Source of the DNA: DATMGU01 sp035555315
GTDB lineage: Bacteria > Pseudomonadota > Alphaproteobacteria > ATCC43930 > CGMCC-115725
DNA length: 64,000 nt
Assembly (NCBI GenBank): GCA_035555315.1
Contig: DATMGU010000046.1
Coordinates: 186,001-250,000 of the forward strand
Direction of reading: 5' to 3'
Part shown: one piece after another, positions 28,300 to 37,542 of the stretch
Layout: each line of letters opens with the position of its first letter
Numbering within the stretch: the first letter of the stretch is position 1
The notes under the pieces: generated by a model
The model's database searches: none
The model's input: the letters and a program-made list of their open reading frames with translations, nothing else
Told to the model about the DNA's origin: nothing
Translations under genes and position numbers: made by a program

Positions 28300-29867
28300 T
28301 GGACGGCTCAACCCAGCCTTCGCCGGCGGTCGGGATCTCGTTTTCCGCCTCGCCGGCCAAGCTCGCCGTCGCGTTCCTGGTGGCGCTGGCCCTGGTATCC
28401 ATCCCGGTGTTCAGTACGGTGCTGCCGCCGCTCGCCGATTATCCGAACCATCTGGCGCGGATGTATCTGCTGGCGATGGACGGGGCGTCGGGGGTTCTGA
28501 ACGCCTTCTACGCGGTGACCTGGCATCCTCTGCCGAACCTGGCGATGGATCTGCTGGTTCCGCCGCTGTCGAAAATCATGCCGCTCGCCCTCGCCGGCCA
28601 GTTCTTCCTGGTCGCCGTCTTCGCGTTGACGACGGCTGGTGCGTTATGCCTCAACCGTGTGTTGTTCGGCTCCTGGTCGTTCTGGCCGTTACTGTCGTTC
28701 CTGCTGCTCTACAACAGGATTTTCCTGTGGGGCTTCGTCAACTACCTGTTCGGCGCCGGTCTCGCCATCGGCGGTCTGGCGCTGTGGATCGGCTTGCGAC
28801 CCAGGCCGTGGCTGCGCATCCCGCTGTCGGTGGCGATCTGCCTCGCGGTGTTCTTCAGCCATATCGCGGCCTTCGGCGTCTATGCCGCGGCCGTGGCGGG
28901 GGCGGAGCTGGCGACGGCGCTGCCCGCCCTGCGTCGGGGCGAATTCGGTCGGGTTCTACGGCAGATCCTCCATGCCGCCCCGCAATTCGTGGCACCGATC
29001 GCCATCTTCGTGCTGTCCTGGCAGCCGGCGGCGGGCGGCACCCTGGATTATTCGGGATATTGGCGAAAGATCCTGTGGCTGTTCACGATCTTCAACAACT
29101 ACAACCTCGCCATCGACGCCGTCAGCTTCGTCGTCTTCATCGGCGGTCTGGCCTATCTGGTGGCGACCCGACAACTCAGGATCGCCCGCGAAATCGGCTG
29201 GGCGCTGGTCCTGCTCGTTTTGTGCTATCTGGCGCTGCCGTTCGAAGGGCTAACCGGTTCGGGCCTGGATAACCGGCTGCCGGTGATCATGTTCGTTCTG
29301 GCGATCAGCGGCTCGTTGCCGGTGCTTCGGTGGCGGGCGGCGGCGTCGCTCCTGGCCGGCATCGCCGTCGTCTTGTTTCTCGGCCGCTTGGCCTTGGTCG
29401 AGCGGGCATGGCTCGCCGCCGATGCCGTCTACACGAGCGATCTGTCGATCCTCGACCGTGTCGCCCCGGACAGCCGGCTGGCGGTCGCCTATCCCCATGG
29501 CGGTCCGCCGTTCATCGCGATTCCGGAGACGCATCTGCCGAATTTGGCGATCATTCGGCGCAACGCCTTCGTCCAAAGCCTCTTCGCCTTCGCGGCCCAG
29601 CAGCCGATCGCCTTGGTGCCCCCCTATGACGGCGTGGCGGCGGCCGCGACGCCGAACGCGCTATGGGACGTGCTGGTGGATCATGCCAACCTCGACCGCT
29701 CGAAAGTGCTGGCGGCCCTCGATCGGTTCGATGCCGTGATCTTCGTCAACCGTAGCCCTGGAACATCCGTCGATCTCGCCTGCCTGTCGCCCGTCGCCAG
29801 ATCCGGCACGGTCGAACTCTGGACGATCAACCGAGGCGCCGGCGGCAAGGGCAGCTGCGGCGGATAA
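28299..29867 (+). CDS. Polytopic membrane protein, possible GT-C-type transferase
   Basis: 522-residue protein with about ten hydrophobic segments and a C-terminal periplasmic-looking tail. The likely start is a GTG at 28299 that shares a base with the stop of the GT2-GtrA gene (TAGTG), behind GGAAG; a longer frame upstream would overlap the previous gene. The first loop has PPLADYPNHLARMY, a pattern seen in uncharacterised alphaproteobacterial membrane proteins. Coupling to a polyprenyl-phosphate-sugar synthase suggests use of that sugar outside the inner membrane, but no diagnostic GT-C catalytic motif is clear, so this is inference. Confidence 0.82.
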   Translation: MDGSTQPSPAVGISFSASPAKLAVAFLVALALVSIPVFSTVLPPLADYPNHLARMYLLAMDGASGVLNAFYAVTWHPLPNLAMDLLVPPLSKIMPLALAGQFFLVAVFALTTAGALCLNRVLFGSWSFWPLLSFLLLYNRIFLWGFVNYLFGAGLAIGGLALWIGLRPRPWLRIPLSVAICLAVFFSHIAAFGVYAAAVAGAELATALPALRRGEFGRVLRQILHAAPQFVAPIAIFVLSWQPAAGGTLDYSGYWRKILWLFTIFNNYNLAIDAVSFVVFIGGLAYLVATRQLRIAREIGWALVLLVLCYLALPFEGLTGSGLDNRLPVIMFVLAISGSLPVLRWRAAASLLAGIAVVLFLGRLALVERAWLAADAVYTSDLSILDRVAPDSRLAVAYPHGGPPFIAIPETHLPNLAIIRRNAFVQSLFAFAAQQPIALVPPYDGVAAAATPNALWDVLVDHANLDRSKVLAALDRFDAVIFVNRSPGTSVDLACLSPVARSGTVELWTINRGAGGKGSCGG

Positions 29868-29898
29868 GCACGTATCACCGGCGCGGTGGAGGCGGCTG

Positions 29899-31008
29899 TC
29901 ATACCCCCGTCGCGGCGGCCGGGACGATCCGGCGCCGCGTAAGCCGCTTGCCCAGCCTCATCGAGGGCGCTTCGACAGCGCGGTAGAACAATTCGGCGGC
30001 GATCAGCGCGGTCGGCACGGCGATCGCCATGATCGCCCAGAGCGGCAAGACCGGACCGAGCCCATGGATGGCCGCCGTCAAGATCGGCAAATGGATCAGA
30101 TAAAGGCTGTAGGAGACGCGACCGAGCCAGGCGGGAACCGGCGTCTCCAGAGCCGACGCGGCATGCCGGTTGCCGAGCAGGAAGGCGACGATGAGGACCG
30201 ACGCTATCATCCAACTATCCGCGGCAAACGCCGACCGACCAGGAGCGGCGAAGAGTACCAGAGCAAAAAGGACAAGAATTACCCCGACGAACGGCGAGAG
30301 CCGGCCATACATGCTCGCTATAATATGTCTATATTGCGCGAGAAGCGCCCCAACGACAAAGAACAGAACGTAGAATCCGGTATCCGCCCAGGTGGCGGAA
30401 GGAAAGGAGTACACTGCCGGGAAGAATATCGAGCTTATCAGATGCAATATCACGGCGGCGACAAAGGCTGTAGCGGGTTTCCGAAAAACAAATAACATTA
30501 AAAGAGGGAATATAATAGAAACCCGCATTTCATGGACCAAGGACCACATGGGTCCATCAAGCAATCTATTCTCCGGCCCATTTATCAGCAGAATATCGGA
30601 AAAAACCAAACCGAATGTAAGCTGTCCCGGCGGGGTGTTGCGCCAGTCCGGTGTTGTGTCCATGCGCAAATAGTAATGCAGTGCGGCGGAGAAAAGTATC
30701 GCGCCCGCGAAGGGCAGCCAAATTCGGCAAATTCTCTTTAATAGAAATTGCCCGTAATTTACCCTTTGTTCGTTCAAAAACGGTATCGCCAAGACGAGGC
30801 CGCTGAGGACAAAAAAGAAAGCCACGGCAGCCTGTCCGGAGGCAAGCAGTCGAAGCGGCGTCACCCTAAACCAAGCAGGAGGATTGCTTATCAAATCCCC
30901 GAAAGAGGAAACGCTGTAATGATATGATGGGAAGGCAAGAGTAACATGGTATATAACGACCATGAGTGAGGCGATACCACGCGCACCATCCAGAAACTTA
31001 AGCCTCAT
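29899..31008 (-). CDS. Acyltransferase-3 family membrane protein, copy 1
   Basis: 369-residue inner-membrane protein of the AT3 (OafA/ExoZ) family with about ten helices. The N-terminal MRLKFLDGARGIASLMVVIYH contains the conserved Arg and the His required for O-acetyl transfer; FFVLSGLVLAIPF and GRVSYSLYLIHLPI are further family signatures. It probably adds acetyl or another acyl group to sugars of the EPS. The gene is AT-rich in its middle third (about 30.3-30.9 kb). It is a tandem paralog of the gene at 31310, of identical predicted length. Confidence 0.92.
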   Translation of the reverse strand: MRLKFLDGARGIASLMVVIYHVTLAFPSYHYSVSSFGDLISNPPAWFRVTPLRLLASGQAAVAFFFVLSGLVLAIPFLNEQRVNYGQFLLKRICRIWLPFAGAILFSAALHYYLRMDTTPDWRNTPPGQLTFGLVFSDILLINGPENRLLDGPMWSLVHEMRVSIIFPLLMLFVFRKPATAFVAAVILHLISSIFFPAVYSFPSATWADTGFYVLFFVVGALLAQYRHIIASMYGRLSPFVGVILVLFALVLFAAPGRSAFAADSWMIASVLIVAFLLGNRHAASALETPVPAWLGRVSYSLYLIHLPILTAAIHGLGPVLPLWAIMAIAVPTALIAAELFYRAVEAPSMRLGKRLTRRRIVPAAATGV

Positions 31009-31309
31009 TGCTCTGCCTGTATAATTAAGAATGCTGGAATTTTTCGCGATAAATGCTTGGTTGCACGAAGGGATGACATGATCATTTCTATGATGTGCGG
31101 GGGCGTGAAATTCATATAACGATCAGATAGACAAAAGTATTCTGTCAGCGAAGACGCGGATTATCAACTCTTTCTTGCCTTGGCAGATGTTGGGCAATCC
31201 TGAAGGCATGAATTGAATTGTCCTGTTTCGAGAGGGTGGATGACGGTTTCCTATCGCACAAACTCTGTGCCCGTCCCGAGACTGCGGACGCTGTTTGAAG
31301 CGGGGGCGG
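31009..31309 (-). other. Spacer between tandem acyltransferase genes
   Basis: 301 bases without a gene. Just upstream of copy 1 (about 31020-31065) the sequence resembles that upstream of copy 2 (about 32430-32475): both have GTATA followed by an AT-rich stretch, then a TTTTCnCGA-like segment and TGCTTGG. The duplication therefore seems to have included the 5' leader. Confidence 0.45.
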
Positions 31310-32419
31310 TCACACCCCTGTTGCGGCGGCGGCTGTGCGACGCTGAGTCAGCCATCGCCCGAGCTTCATCGAGGGGGCTTCCACCGCGCGATGGAACAGT
31401 TCGGCGACGATCAACGTCATCGGCACCGCGATCGCCATGATCGTCCAGAGCGGCAAGACCGGATCGAGCGCAAAGACAGCCGCGGTCAGGATCGGGACGT
31501 GGATCAAATACAGGCTGTACGATACACGGCCAAGCCACGTTGGAATTGATGTTTCCAAAGCAGCCGCCGCGTTCGGGTTTGCGAGTAAAATGGAAATGAC
31601 CAGGGCTGCTCCGACCAAATACATGTCATCTATGATAATCGTCACGGCGGGGATCATGAGCAGAAGCAACGACAGGCCGATCAATCCCGCCTGCCGATAA
31701 CGCGGAATCTGTTTCAGGGTGGCTTTGACTGTCTCCGCATGTGCGGCAAGCGTTGCCCCGACAACAAAGAAGAGAAGATAGAAGCCAGTTCCTGCCAGGC
31801 CGACAGTGAGAAATTCGTGGCCTCGATGGAGAAAATAGCCGCAAACCACGTTCAAGACGAAGGCGGCGAATATTGTGCGACGGGGCGAGTAAATAACGAG
31901 AAAAACGATTAAAGGGAAGATAATGGAGATTCTCATCTCGTGGACAAGAGACCACATGACAAAATCCAACGATATATTATCAGGGCCGTTCACCAGGAAA
32001 AGATGCGATGCGATGGATCCGTATGTGACGGGGGCGGTCCACGCATCAAATTTCCACAAGGGTGGTCTCGGATCCGTGTAAAAATAGAAGCAGAGAATCG
32101 CCGAAACCAATATTGCCGCCGCGAAGGGCAGCCAGATTCTACACACCCTTTTGATGAGGAAATCTGGATAGCTGCCTTGCCGTTGCGCCAGGAACGGTAG
32201 CGCCAATACAAAGCCGCTGAGGACAAAGAAAATCGCCACGGCAGGTCGTCCAGCGACGAAAAGCCTGAGCGGCGTTACCCGAAACCAAACAACCGGATTG
32301 GCTAGATCCGTCAGCGAGGCGACGCTATGGTGATATGCGGGAAAGGAGAATATTACGTGATCGATCAATACGATAAGTGAAGCAATGCCTCTTGCGCCAT
32401 CGAGGAATTTAAGTCTCAT
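31310..32419 (-). CDS. Acyltransferase-3 family membrane protein, copy 2
   Basis: 369-residue AT3 protein using the second of two adjacent ATG codons (32419; the other is 32422), with GGAAG just upstream. It shares with copy 1 the start MRLKFLDGARGIASL, then RVTPLRLF/L, FFVLSGFVLALPF, RICRIWLPF-type segments and GRVSYSLYLIHVPILTAA. The catalytic-type His is in LIDHVIFSF. It probably acylates a second position or a different sugar of the EPS, or is a redundant copy. The middle part is AT-rich, as in copy 1. Confidence 0.92.
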   Translation of the reverse strand: MRLKFLDGARGIASLIVLIDHVIFSFPAYHHSVASLTDLANPVVWFRVTPLRLFVAGRPAVAIFFVLSGFVLALPFLAQRQGSYPDFLIKRVCRIWLPFAAAILVSAILCFYFYTDPRPPLWKFDAWTAPVTYGSIASHLFLVNGPDNISLDFVMWSLVHEMRISIIFPLIVFLVIYSPRRTIFAAFVLNVVCGYFLHRGHEFLTVGLAGTGFYLLFFVVGATLAAHAETVKATLKQIPRYRQAGLIGLSLLLLMIPAVTIIIDDMYLVGAALVISILLANPNAAAALETSIPTWLGRVSYSLYLIHVPILTAAVFALDPVLPLWTIMAIAVPMTLIVAELFHRAVEAPSMKLGRWLTQRRTAAAATGV

Positions 32420-32759
32420 CATTCTTCCCGTATAGTTTAGACTGCCCGCGCTTTTCACGAAAAGTGCTTGGAGGTGTCTAAGAGCGACATTATTTTGTCA
32501 CAATGTACGGACGTATGAGATTCTACGTGGCGCTCACGCCTTTAGAAGTACTGTGTCTGTAGAAATCTAGCTTATCAACCCTTTTTCGTCACCCATAGGC
32601 TGGTAGGTGAATTCTCCGGGGCGCCGGGCCCATAAAAATGACATGAAGCTTTGGTTTTTGAGCGGACCAATGCTGGAGACGCGGTGTTGACAAGCTGTCT
32701 CGCTCCTGCTGCTTCGGAGCGCTTTGGCATCATCCGTAAACCTGCTAGGAGGGATTATC
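32420..32759. promoter_or_regulatory. Divergent spacer before the beta-helix gene
   Basis: 340 bases between the divergent acyltransferase and beta-helix genes. TTGACA occurs near 32690 without a convincing -10 element. AGGAGG at about 32749-32754 is the ribosome-binding site of the beta-helix gene. Nothing else is recognisable. Confidence 0.4.
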
Positions 32760-35189
32760 ATGAGCCTGCTGCATGTGCGCCGGGTAACCGGGCTGGCGCT
32801 GATGATCGCGGTATCCGTTGGCTCCGCCCGGGCCGATACGGTCCCGGCCGGCCAGCCGGCGCAATCCGCCGTCGATACCGTCGCGGCCCTGCGCGCGGTG
32901 ACGGGATCGGCCGGACAGCTTGCCATGGTGCGCGCGCTCGATGCCACCGGTCCGGGGCGTGGCGTCTTCTTTTGGAATGTGGCCAGCACCGCGGCGGATG
33001 ACGGGGCGGGCGTGGTCAATCCGACCGGGCATTCGGGCGCCGGCCGGTGGCAGCATCTGACGGCGGGGCAGGAGGTGCCGGTGACCGCGTTCGGTGCCGC
33101 GCCGGGCCAGGACGACACCGCGGCGTTCACCGCCGCCTTCGCCGCGGTCAACGCGGTCGGTGGAGGCACGGTCTTCGTGCCGCCGGCGGACCGGCCCTAT
33201 ATCATCAGCCCGCTTCCGACGATCCCGATCTACTCCAATACCCTGTTTCGCGGCGCCAAGGGCAAGTCGGTCATCCAGATGGACCGAACCAAGATCGTCA
33301 GCAACATGGGACGCACGGGTTTCGTGGTCGGCCAGCCCGCCGGTTTCAGCCAGGTCAACGGACCGAGCGGCACAGGCTTCAAGGCCAATCTCATCTGGAA
33401 GACGGTCAATGGCGTTTCGTCGGTCGCCGGCTTCCCCGACCCGTATTTTTCAATCACCTGGGCGCCCGCCACGCCCTATGCGAAGAACGCCTATGCCAAT
33501 GCCCATGGGGGCATCTACCAGGCGACGACCGCCGGTGTGTCGGCGCCGGGCGGCGGTCCCAGCGGCACGGGCTCGGATGTCGCCGACGGCACGGTCGTTT
33601 GGAAATACCTGCAGCCATTCACCGTGCCGACCATCGTCGATGGCGGGACGAATTATAAGCCGGGCGATACGGTCTATGTCGGGAAGCCAACCGCGCGCGG
33701 CGATGCCGGCGCGAGCTTGGATATCCAGGCGGTCGTCAGCTATCGGGGTGCCATCGCCCGCGTGAGCATCGGCCGGGCCGGTCAGATCACCGGTGAAGCG
33801 CCGACGAATCCGACGCCTCAGGATGCGTCGACCGGCCGCAGCCCTCAGGACTATTTCCTGAAAGATATCAGCAAGGTCGCCACCAACATCACTGTCGATG
33901 GGTTGGTGTTCGATGGCGGCTATGGCTCCGGCAATCCGTCGCCGGCGCCGGATTTTCGCTTCAAGGCCACGCTTTTGACGCTGGAGAACGTCAATACCGT
34001 CGCGATTGCCGGGTGCGAGTTTCGCTATGGGCTATCCTCGCCGCTCTATATCAATAGCTTCACCTCGGCATCGGTGAAGGACTCCTACTTCCACGATAAT
34101 GGCGTCTTTGGTTTCCCCGGCTCGGCGCGCAACGGCCTGAACGCCGTCGGCCGCTATCAGGTCAATAACCCGGCCTTGGACGTGAAAAGTTTCGTCGTCA
34201 CCGGCAACCGGTTCGACGATAACAAGGATGTCGGCCTGCAGTTCACCCTGATCCGTGGCGGCGTCTTCACCAAGAACACGTTCTCCGGCAACGGTGCTAT
34301 CGGCATCGAAGGCGAGGCGTCTAGTTACAAGATGCTCGATACCCGCGCCGCCAATGGCGGTGTCGAGGTGCCGTCCGAGGTGCTGATCGAAGACAACGAG
34401 ATCGATGGCCGCTCCAAGAGCAGCCCGCAAGCGCCGGTCACGCAATGGGGGCTGGATGGGATCTCGACGGGTGCCGGCAATGAGGGGACGATCACGCTGC
34501 GGCGCAACAAGCTGCATCACCTGCAGCGCTACGCGATCCTCGCGACGCAGCCGAATGACGGCTTCGTCGATCTTGAAAACAACACGATCGATACCGTCGG
34601 CTCGCCGGCGACCGCCAATTTCCAAGCCGTGTTTCTGGTGGTGGGCAGCGTCCATATCGATGGCATGGTCATCAGGAATGTCGGCGTCACGCCGATTCTG
34701 GCTACCGGAAAACTGGTCTCGGCCGACTTCAAGAACATCAAGATCGAAGGAAATACCTCGCCGCATCCTGCGATCGCTGTGTCTCTCAGCAACGGCCAGG
34801 GCAAGACCGTCGCGTTCAGCGATATCGACATCGCCTATTCCAGCCATGGCGGTATCTGGATCGAGGGGGCGGATTACGCTCTCGATCAACTCAGTTTCAA
34901 GAACGTCAAAGCGCAAAACTTCAATGTGGCGGGAGATCCGAATGCCGCGGCCTTCGCGATCGTCGGCAAGGGCTCGAAGTACCTCTCGGTGGAGCACGTC
35001 GTCGTCGACGGGTTGACCGCCACCGACGGGACGCGGATGGCGCAGAACGCCATCAACATACGCTCCGCCCCGAACGCCATTCGGGAGATGGTCGTGAAGA
35101 ACAGCAATCTCTCCGGCGGCCAAACAGCCAAAGCGCCGCTCACGGCGTCGCCGGCGATCGGCAAATTCAGCGAGGCCAACAATCGTTGA
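32760..35189 (+). CDS. Secreted right-handed beta-helix protein (pectate-lyase-3 / tail-spike-like)
   Basis: 809-residue protein; the ATG at 32760 follows a perfect AGGAGG. A Sec signal peptide (about 1-25, ending SARADT) is followed by a module with GRGVFFWNVAST, DDGAGVV and GRWQHL (about 65-100), a pattern I associate with phage tail-spike proteins. Next comes a pectate-lyase-3-type beta-helix start (VTAFGAAPGQDDTAAFTAAF and GGGTVFVPPA, about 106-145), an inserted ITWAPATPY...GTVVWKYL module (about 233-285) and parallel beta-helix repeats to the end (YSYFHDNGV-, NRFDDN- and NTFSGNG-type turns). It is probably a lyase, epimerase or binding protein acting on the exported polysaccharide; catalytic residues cannot be placed. 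Confidence 0.85.
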   Translation: MSLLHVRRVTGLALMIAVSVGSARADTVPAGQPAQSAVDTVAALRAVTGSAGQLAMVRALDATGPGRGVFFWNVASTAADDGAGVVNPTGHSGAGRWQHLTAGQEVPVTAFGAAPGQDDTAAFTAAFAAVNAVGGGTVFVPPADRPYIISPLPTIPIYSNTLFRGAKGKSVIQMDRTKIVSNMGRTGFVVGQPAGFSQVNGPSGTGFKANLIWKTVNGVSSVAGFPDPYFSITWAPATPYAKNAYANAHGGIYQATTAGVSAPGGGPSGTGSDVADGTVVWKYLQPFTVPTIVDGGTNYKPGDTVYVGKPTARGDAGASLDIQAVVSYRGAIARVSIGRAGQITGEAPTNPTPQDASTGRSPQDYFLKDISKVATNITVDGLVFDGGYGSGNPSPAPDFRFKATLLTLENVNTVAIAGCEFRYGLSSPLYINSFTSASVKDSYFHDNGVFGFPGSARNGLNAVGRYQVNNPALDVKSFVVTGNRFDDNKDVGLQFTLIRGGVFTKNTFSGNGAIGIEGEASSYKMLDTRAANGGVEVPSEVLIEDNEIDGRSKSSPQAPVTQWGLDGISTGAGNEGTITLRRNKLHHLQRYAILATQPNDGFVDLENNTIDTVGSPATANFQAVFLVVGSVHIDGMVIRNVGVTPILATGKLVSADFKNIKIEGNTSPHPAIAVSLSNGQGKTVAFSDIDIAYSSHGGIWIEGADYALDQLSFKNVKAQNFNVAGDPNAAAFAIVGKGSKYLSVEHVVVDGLTATDGTRMAQNAINIRSAPNAIREMVVKNSNLSGGQTAKAPLTASPAIGKFSEANNR

Positions 35190-35342
35190 GAGGGCTGCCC
35201 ATCGAACTGAAGCAATCCAAGAGGTAGTACAATAAAGACCGTTTTAGTCCTTTCGGTTGCTCTGACATCGTCAGAAAAATTTAATGGAGATAGCCTAGCC
35301 AAAGGTGAAATTCATGAATATGGTGAATATTTAGCGGATTGA

Positions 35343-36491
35343 GTGCGCCTGAGCAGCTGTTCCCTTATCGAGGATCAATTGGAAAGAGAAATCAAATCCT
35401 TGACCTCCCTTCGGGGTCTAGCATCCATATGGGTGGTTCTGTTTCATCTCGTCGATACCATAGATAAGATAGCCGGCCGCGAGCATGTCGCGGGATTGTT
35501 CGACAAGGGGTATCTTGCTGTCGATTTCTTTTTTATTTTGAGCGGTTTTATTCTCTCAAAGAAGTATGCGTCACTATTTATGAGAAAAATTGATAAACAG
35601 GAGTACTATAGTTTCCTCCTTAAGAGGGTGGCGCGTATATATCCGTTGTATATTGCCGTGATCATTTTTCTGATTTTTTACACACTGATCGTGGCGGGAA
35701 GCTTCGTGGGTACAGCACCCCCTCCGGCGATCATCAGCCACAACTTTGCGATCATCCTAGCCACCAATATCTTGATGATACAGGCCTGGGGCATCGCCTA
35801 CTCGCTGGTCGTTCCGGCCTGGTCGATCAGTACCGAATGGGCCGCTTATCTGGTGTTTCCCGCCCTGACGAAGTTGTGGTCGGCGAGCAGCCCTTCGCGC
35901 GTCTGTCTGGGCGCCGTCTGCCTCCTTGCCCTGCTCTATGTCCTGACGTTGCTCGGCCCCACGGGCAACCTGAACCTCAGTTACGAGCGTTCGCCTTTCC
36001 CCTTGTTCAGATGCTTCGCCGGCTTCAGCCTCGGCATGCTCGTCGCGCGCTGGACCGACATCGCGGCGTCGTCGTTGCCGGCTCTGCGCGATAGCCATTG
36101 GGCGGCGGCGGCGGCTGTGGTGATCCTGCTTTACATCTTTTTCCCGATCAACGACGCGGAATTGGTCGTGGCCTTTCCGATGCTCGTCCTGGCATGCGTG
36201 GCCGATCGCGGATGGTGGTGTCGTGCGCTAAGCTGGTGGCCGTTTTACTGGCTGGGCGAGATCTCGTATTCGATCTACCTGGTGCACCGGCCGTTGCTCG
36301 AAGTGGTCGAGCCCCTGTCGAGCCTGGTCAAGAACTGGGTGCCGGCCCCGGTGGTCGCGCCGCTGACCGAAGGAGTGGCGCTTTTGCTGGTCGTCGGCGT
36401 CGCTCAGGTGACCTATTCCGTCATCGAACGACCGGGACGGCGCGCGCTGCAAAGATTGTCCCTACGGCAGACTAGCCCAGCCGCGGTGTGA
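35343..36491 (+). CDS. Acyltransferase-3 family membrane protein, copy 3 (divergent)
   Basis: AT3/OafA-type integral membrane protein, 382 residues from the GTG at 35343; a TTG at 35379 behind GAGG is at least as plausible and would give 370 residues. Family signatures: LTSLRGLASIWVVLFHLVD with the catalytic-type His, FFFILSGFILSKKY, PAWSISTEWAAYLVFP and ISYSIYLVHRPLLEV. It is clearly less related to copies 1 and 2 than they are to each other. The first third is AT-rich against the rest. A role in O-acylation of the EPS is inferred from context. Confidence 0.9.
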   Translation: MRLSSCSLIEDQLEREIKSLTSLRGLASIWVVLFHLVDTIDKIAGREHVAGLFDKGYLAVDFFFILSGFILSKKYASLFMRKIDKQEYYSFLLKRVARIYPLYIAVIIFLIFYTLIVAGSFVGTAPPPAIISHNFAIILATNILMIQAWGIAYSLVVPAWSISTEWAAYLVFPALTKLWSASSPSRVCLGAVCLLALLYVLTLLGPTGNLNLSYERSPFPLFRCFAGFSLGMLVARWTDIAASSLPALRDSHWAAAAAVVILLYIFFPINDAELVVAFPMLVLACVADRGWWCRALSWWPFYWLGEISYSIYLVHRPLLEVVEPLSSLVKNWVPAPVVAPLTEGVALLLVVGVAQVTYSVIERPGRRALQRLSLRQTSPAAV

Positions 36492-36503
36492 CGGGCATCG
36501 AGC

Positions 36504-37484
36504 TTAGCCGCGCATCATGGCGCGCGCCACGGTCGATGGACCGAGTGCTGTCACGAAAAGCCCCGCGATGTTGCGGAGGCGACGCCCGGTGCTGAGCCGT
36601 GGTGTCGACAAAAACGCGGTGATGCCCCGCCATAAAATGCGAAAGCGTGAAATCCCCGCCAATTCCGGTGCCGACGGCATCAATCGCTTGATCAGCATCG
36701 CCGCCCGCCAGTCATAGGGACCCAGATAATCGAGGGCGTCTTTCGGGGATGCTCCCAACCGTCTGGCGTGATCCGCCAAACCCAGACGGTGAGCGAGGTT
36801 CGTCTTGAACTGGTTGCGCAGGCGAGGAAGCGTCACCCCCGCGGATAGCGACGCGTTCTCGCCATGCACCCGGTAGATGCCCAAGACGGTGTCGAGACTG
36901 CGGACATCGCCGTAAAGAGGGGCCGTGAAAATGAGATAGCCATCCGCGAAATTCCGGTCGCGATCGGTGTTATATTTAAAAGCATTCTCGATATGTTTGC
37001 GCGAGAAGGCGTTGCCTGAGGTCGGTGACGAGGGGAGATACCCGTGCGTCAGCACGAACTCTCGTTCGCCGCCATGCAGGAAGGGTTGATCGGGATATCG
37101 TCCGATGACCCGGCCCTCGCCGTTCCGCTTCTCCAGCGTGAACTGCAGCAGGCTGAGGCTTGGGTCCCAGTTCTCGGCGATCACGGCGCAGGCCGAGGGA
37201 AGGAGCAGATCGTCCGAATCCAGCACGATGACGATCTCGCCCGTAACCCGCGCCAGACCGGCCCTGATCCCCGAGGACTGGCCCCCGTTCTCCTTGAAGA
37301 CGCTGACTATTCCCGGATATCCGGCAATAACGTCCCGGGAACCGTCCGTGGAACCATCATCGACGACGATCAATTCGACATGAGGGTAAGTCTGCTGAAG
37401 AACCGAGTCGATCGCCTCGCCGACGAAACGTTCGTAATTGTAATTACAGACGATCACGGAGATCGGGACGATACGGTCTTCCAA
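36504..37484 (-). CDS. Glycosyltransferase family 2 (EPS assembly)
   Basis: GT-A fold inverting transferase of about 326 residues. I place the start at the TTG at 37484 behind GAGAGGG; ATG codons at 37565 and 37568 would overlap the upstream polymerase gene. Motifs: ISVIVCNYNYERFVGEAIDS, IVVDDGSTDGSRDV, KENGGQSSGIRAGL and the DXD-type VLDSDDLLLP. The C-terminal third is basic. It transfers one sugar of the repeat unit from a nucleotide donor on the cytoplasmic face; the sugar is unknown. It is convergent with the acyltransferase gene (12 bases apart) and downstream of the polymerase. Confidence 0.92.
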   Translation of the reverse strand: MEDRIVPISVIVCNYNYERFVGEAIDSVLQQTYPHVELIVVDDGSTDGSRDVIAGYPGIVSVFKENGGQSSGIRAGLARVTGEIVIVLDSDDLLLPSACAVIAENWDPSLSLLQFTLEKRNGEGRVIGRYPDQPFLHGGEREFVLTHGYLPSSPTSGNAFSRKHIENAFKYNTDRDRNFADGYLIFTAPLYGDVRSLDTVLGIYRVHGENASLSAGVTLPRLRNQFKTNLAHRLGLADHARRLGASPKDALDYLGPYDWRAAMLIKRLMPSAPELAGISRFRILWRGITAFLSTPRLSTGRRLRNIAGLFVTALGPSTVARAMMRG

Positions 37485-37542
37485 GATGCCCTCTCTATCG
37501 CCGCGGTGAGTCGCGGGGGTCGGTATATGGACCGAAGCCCGG

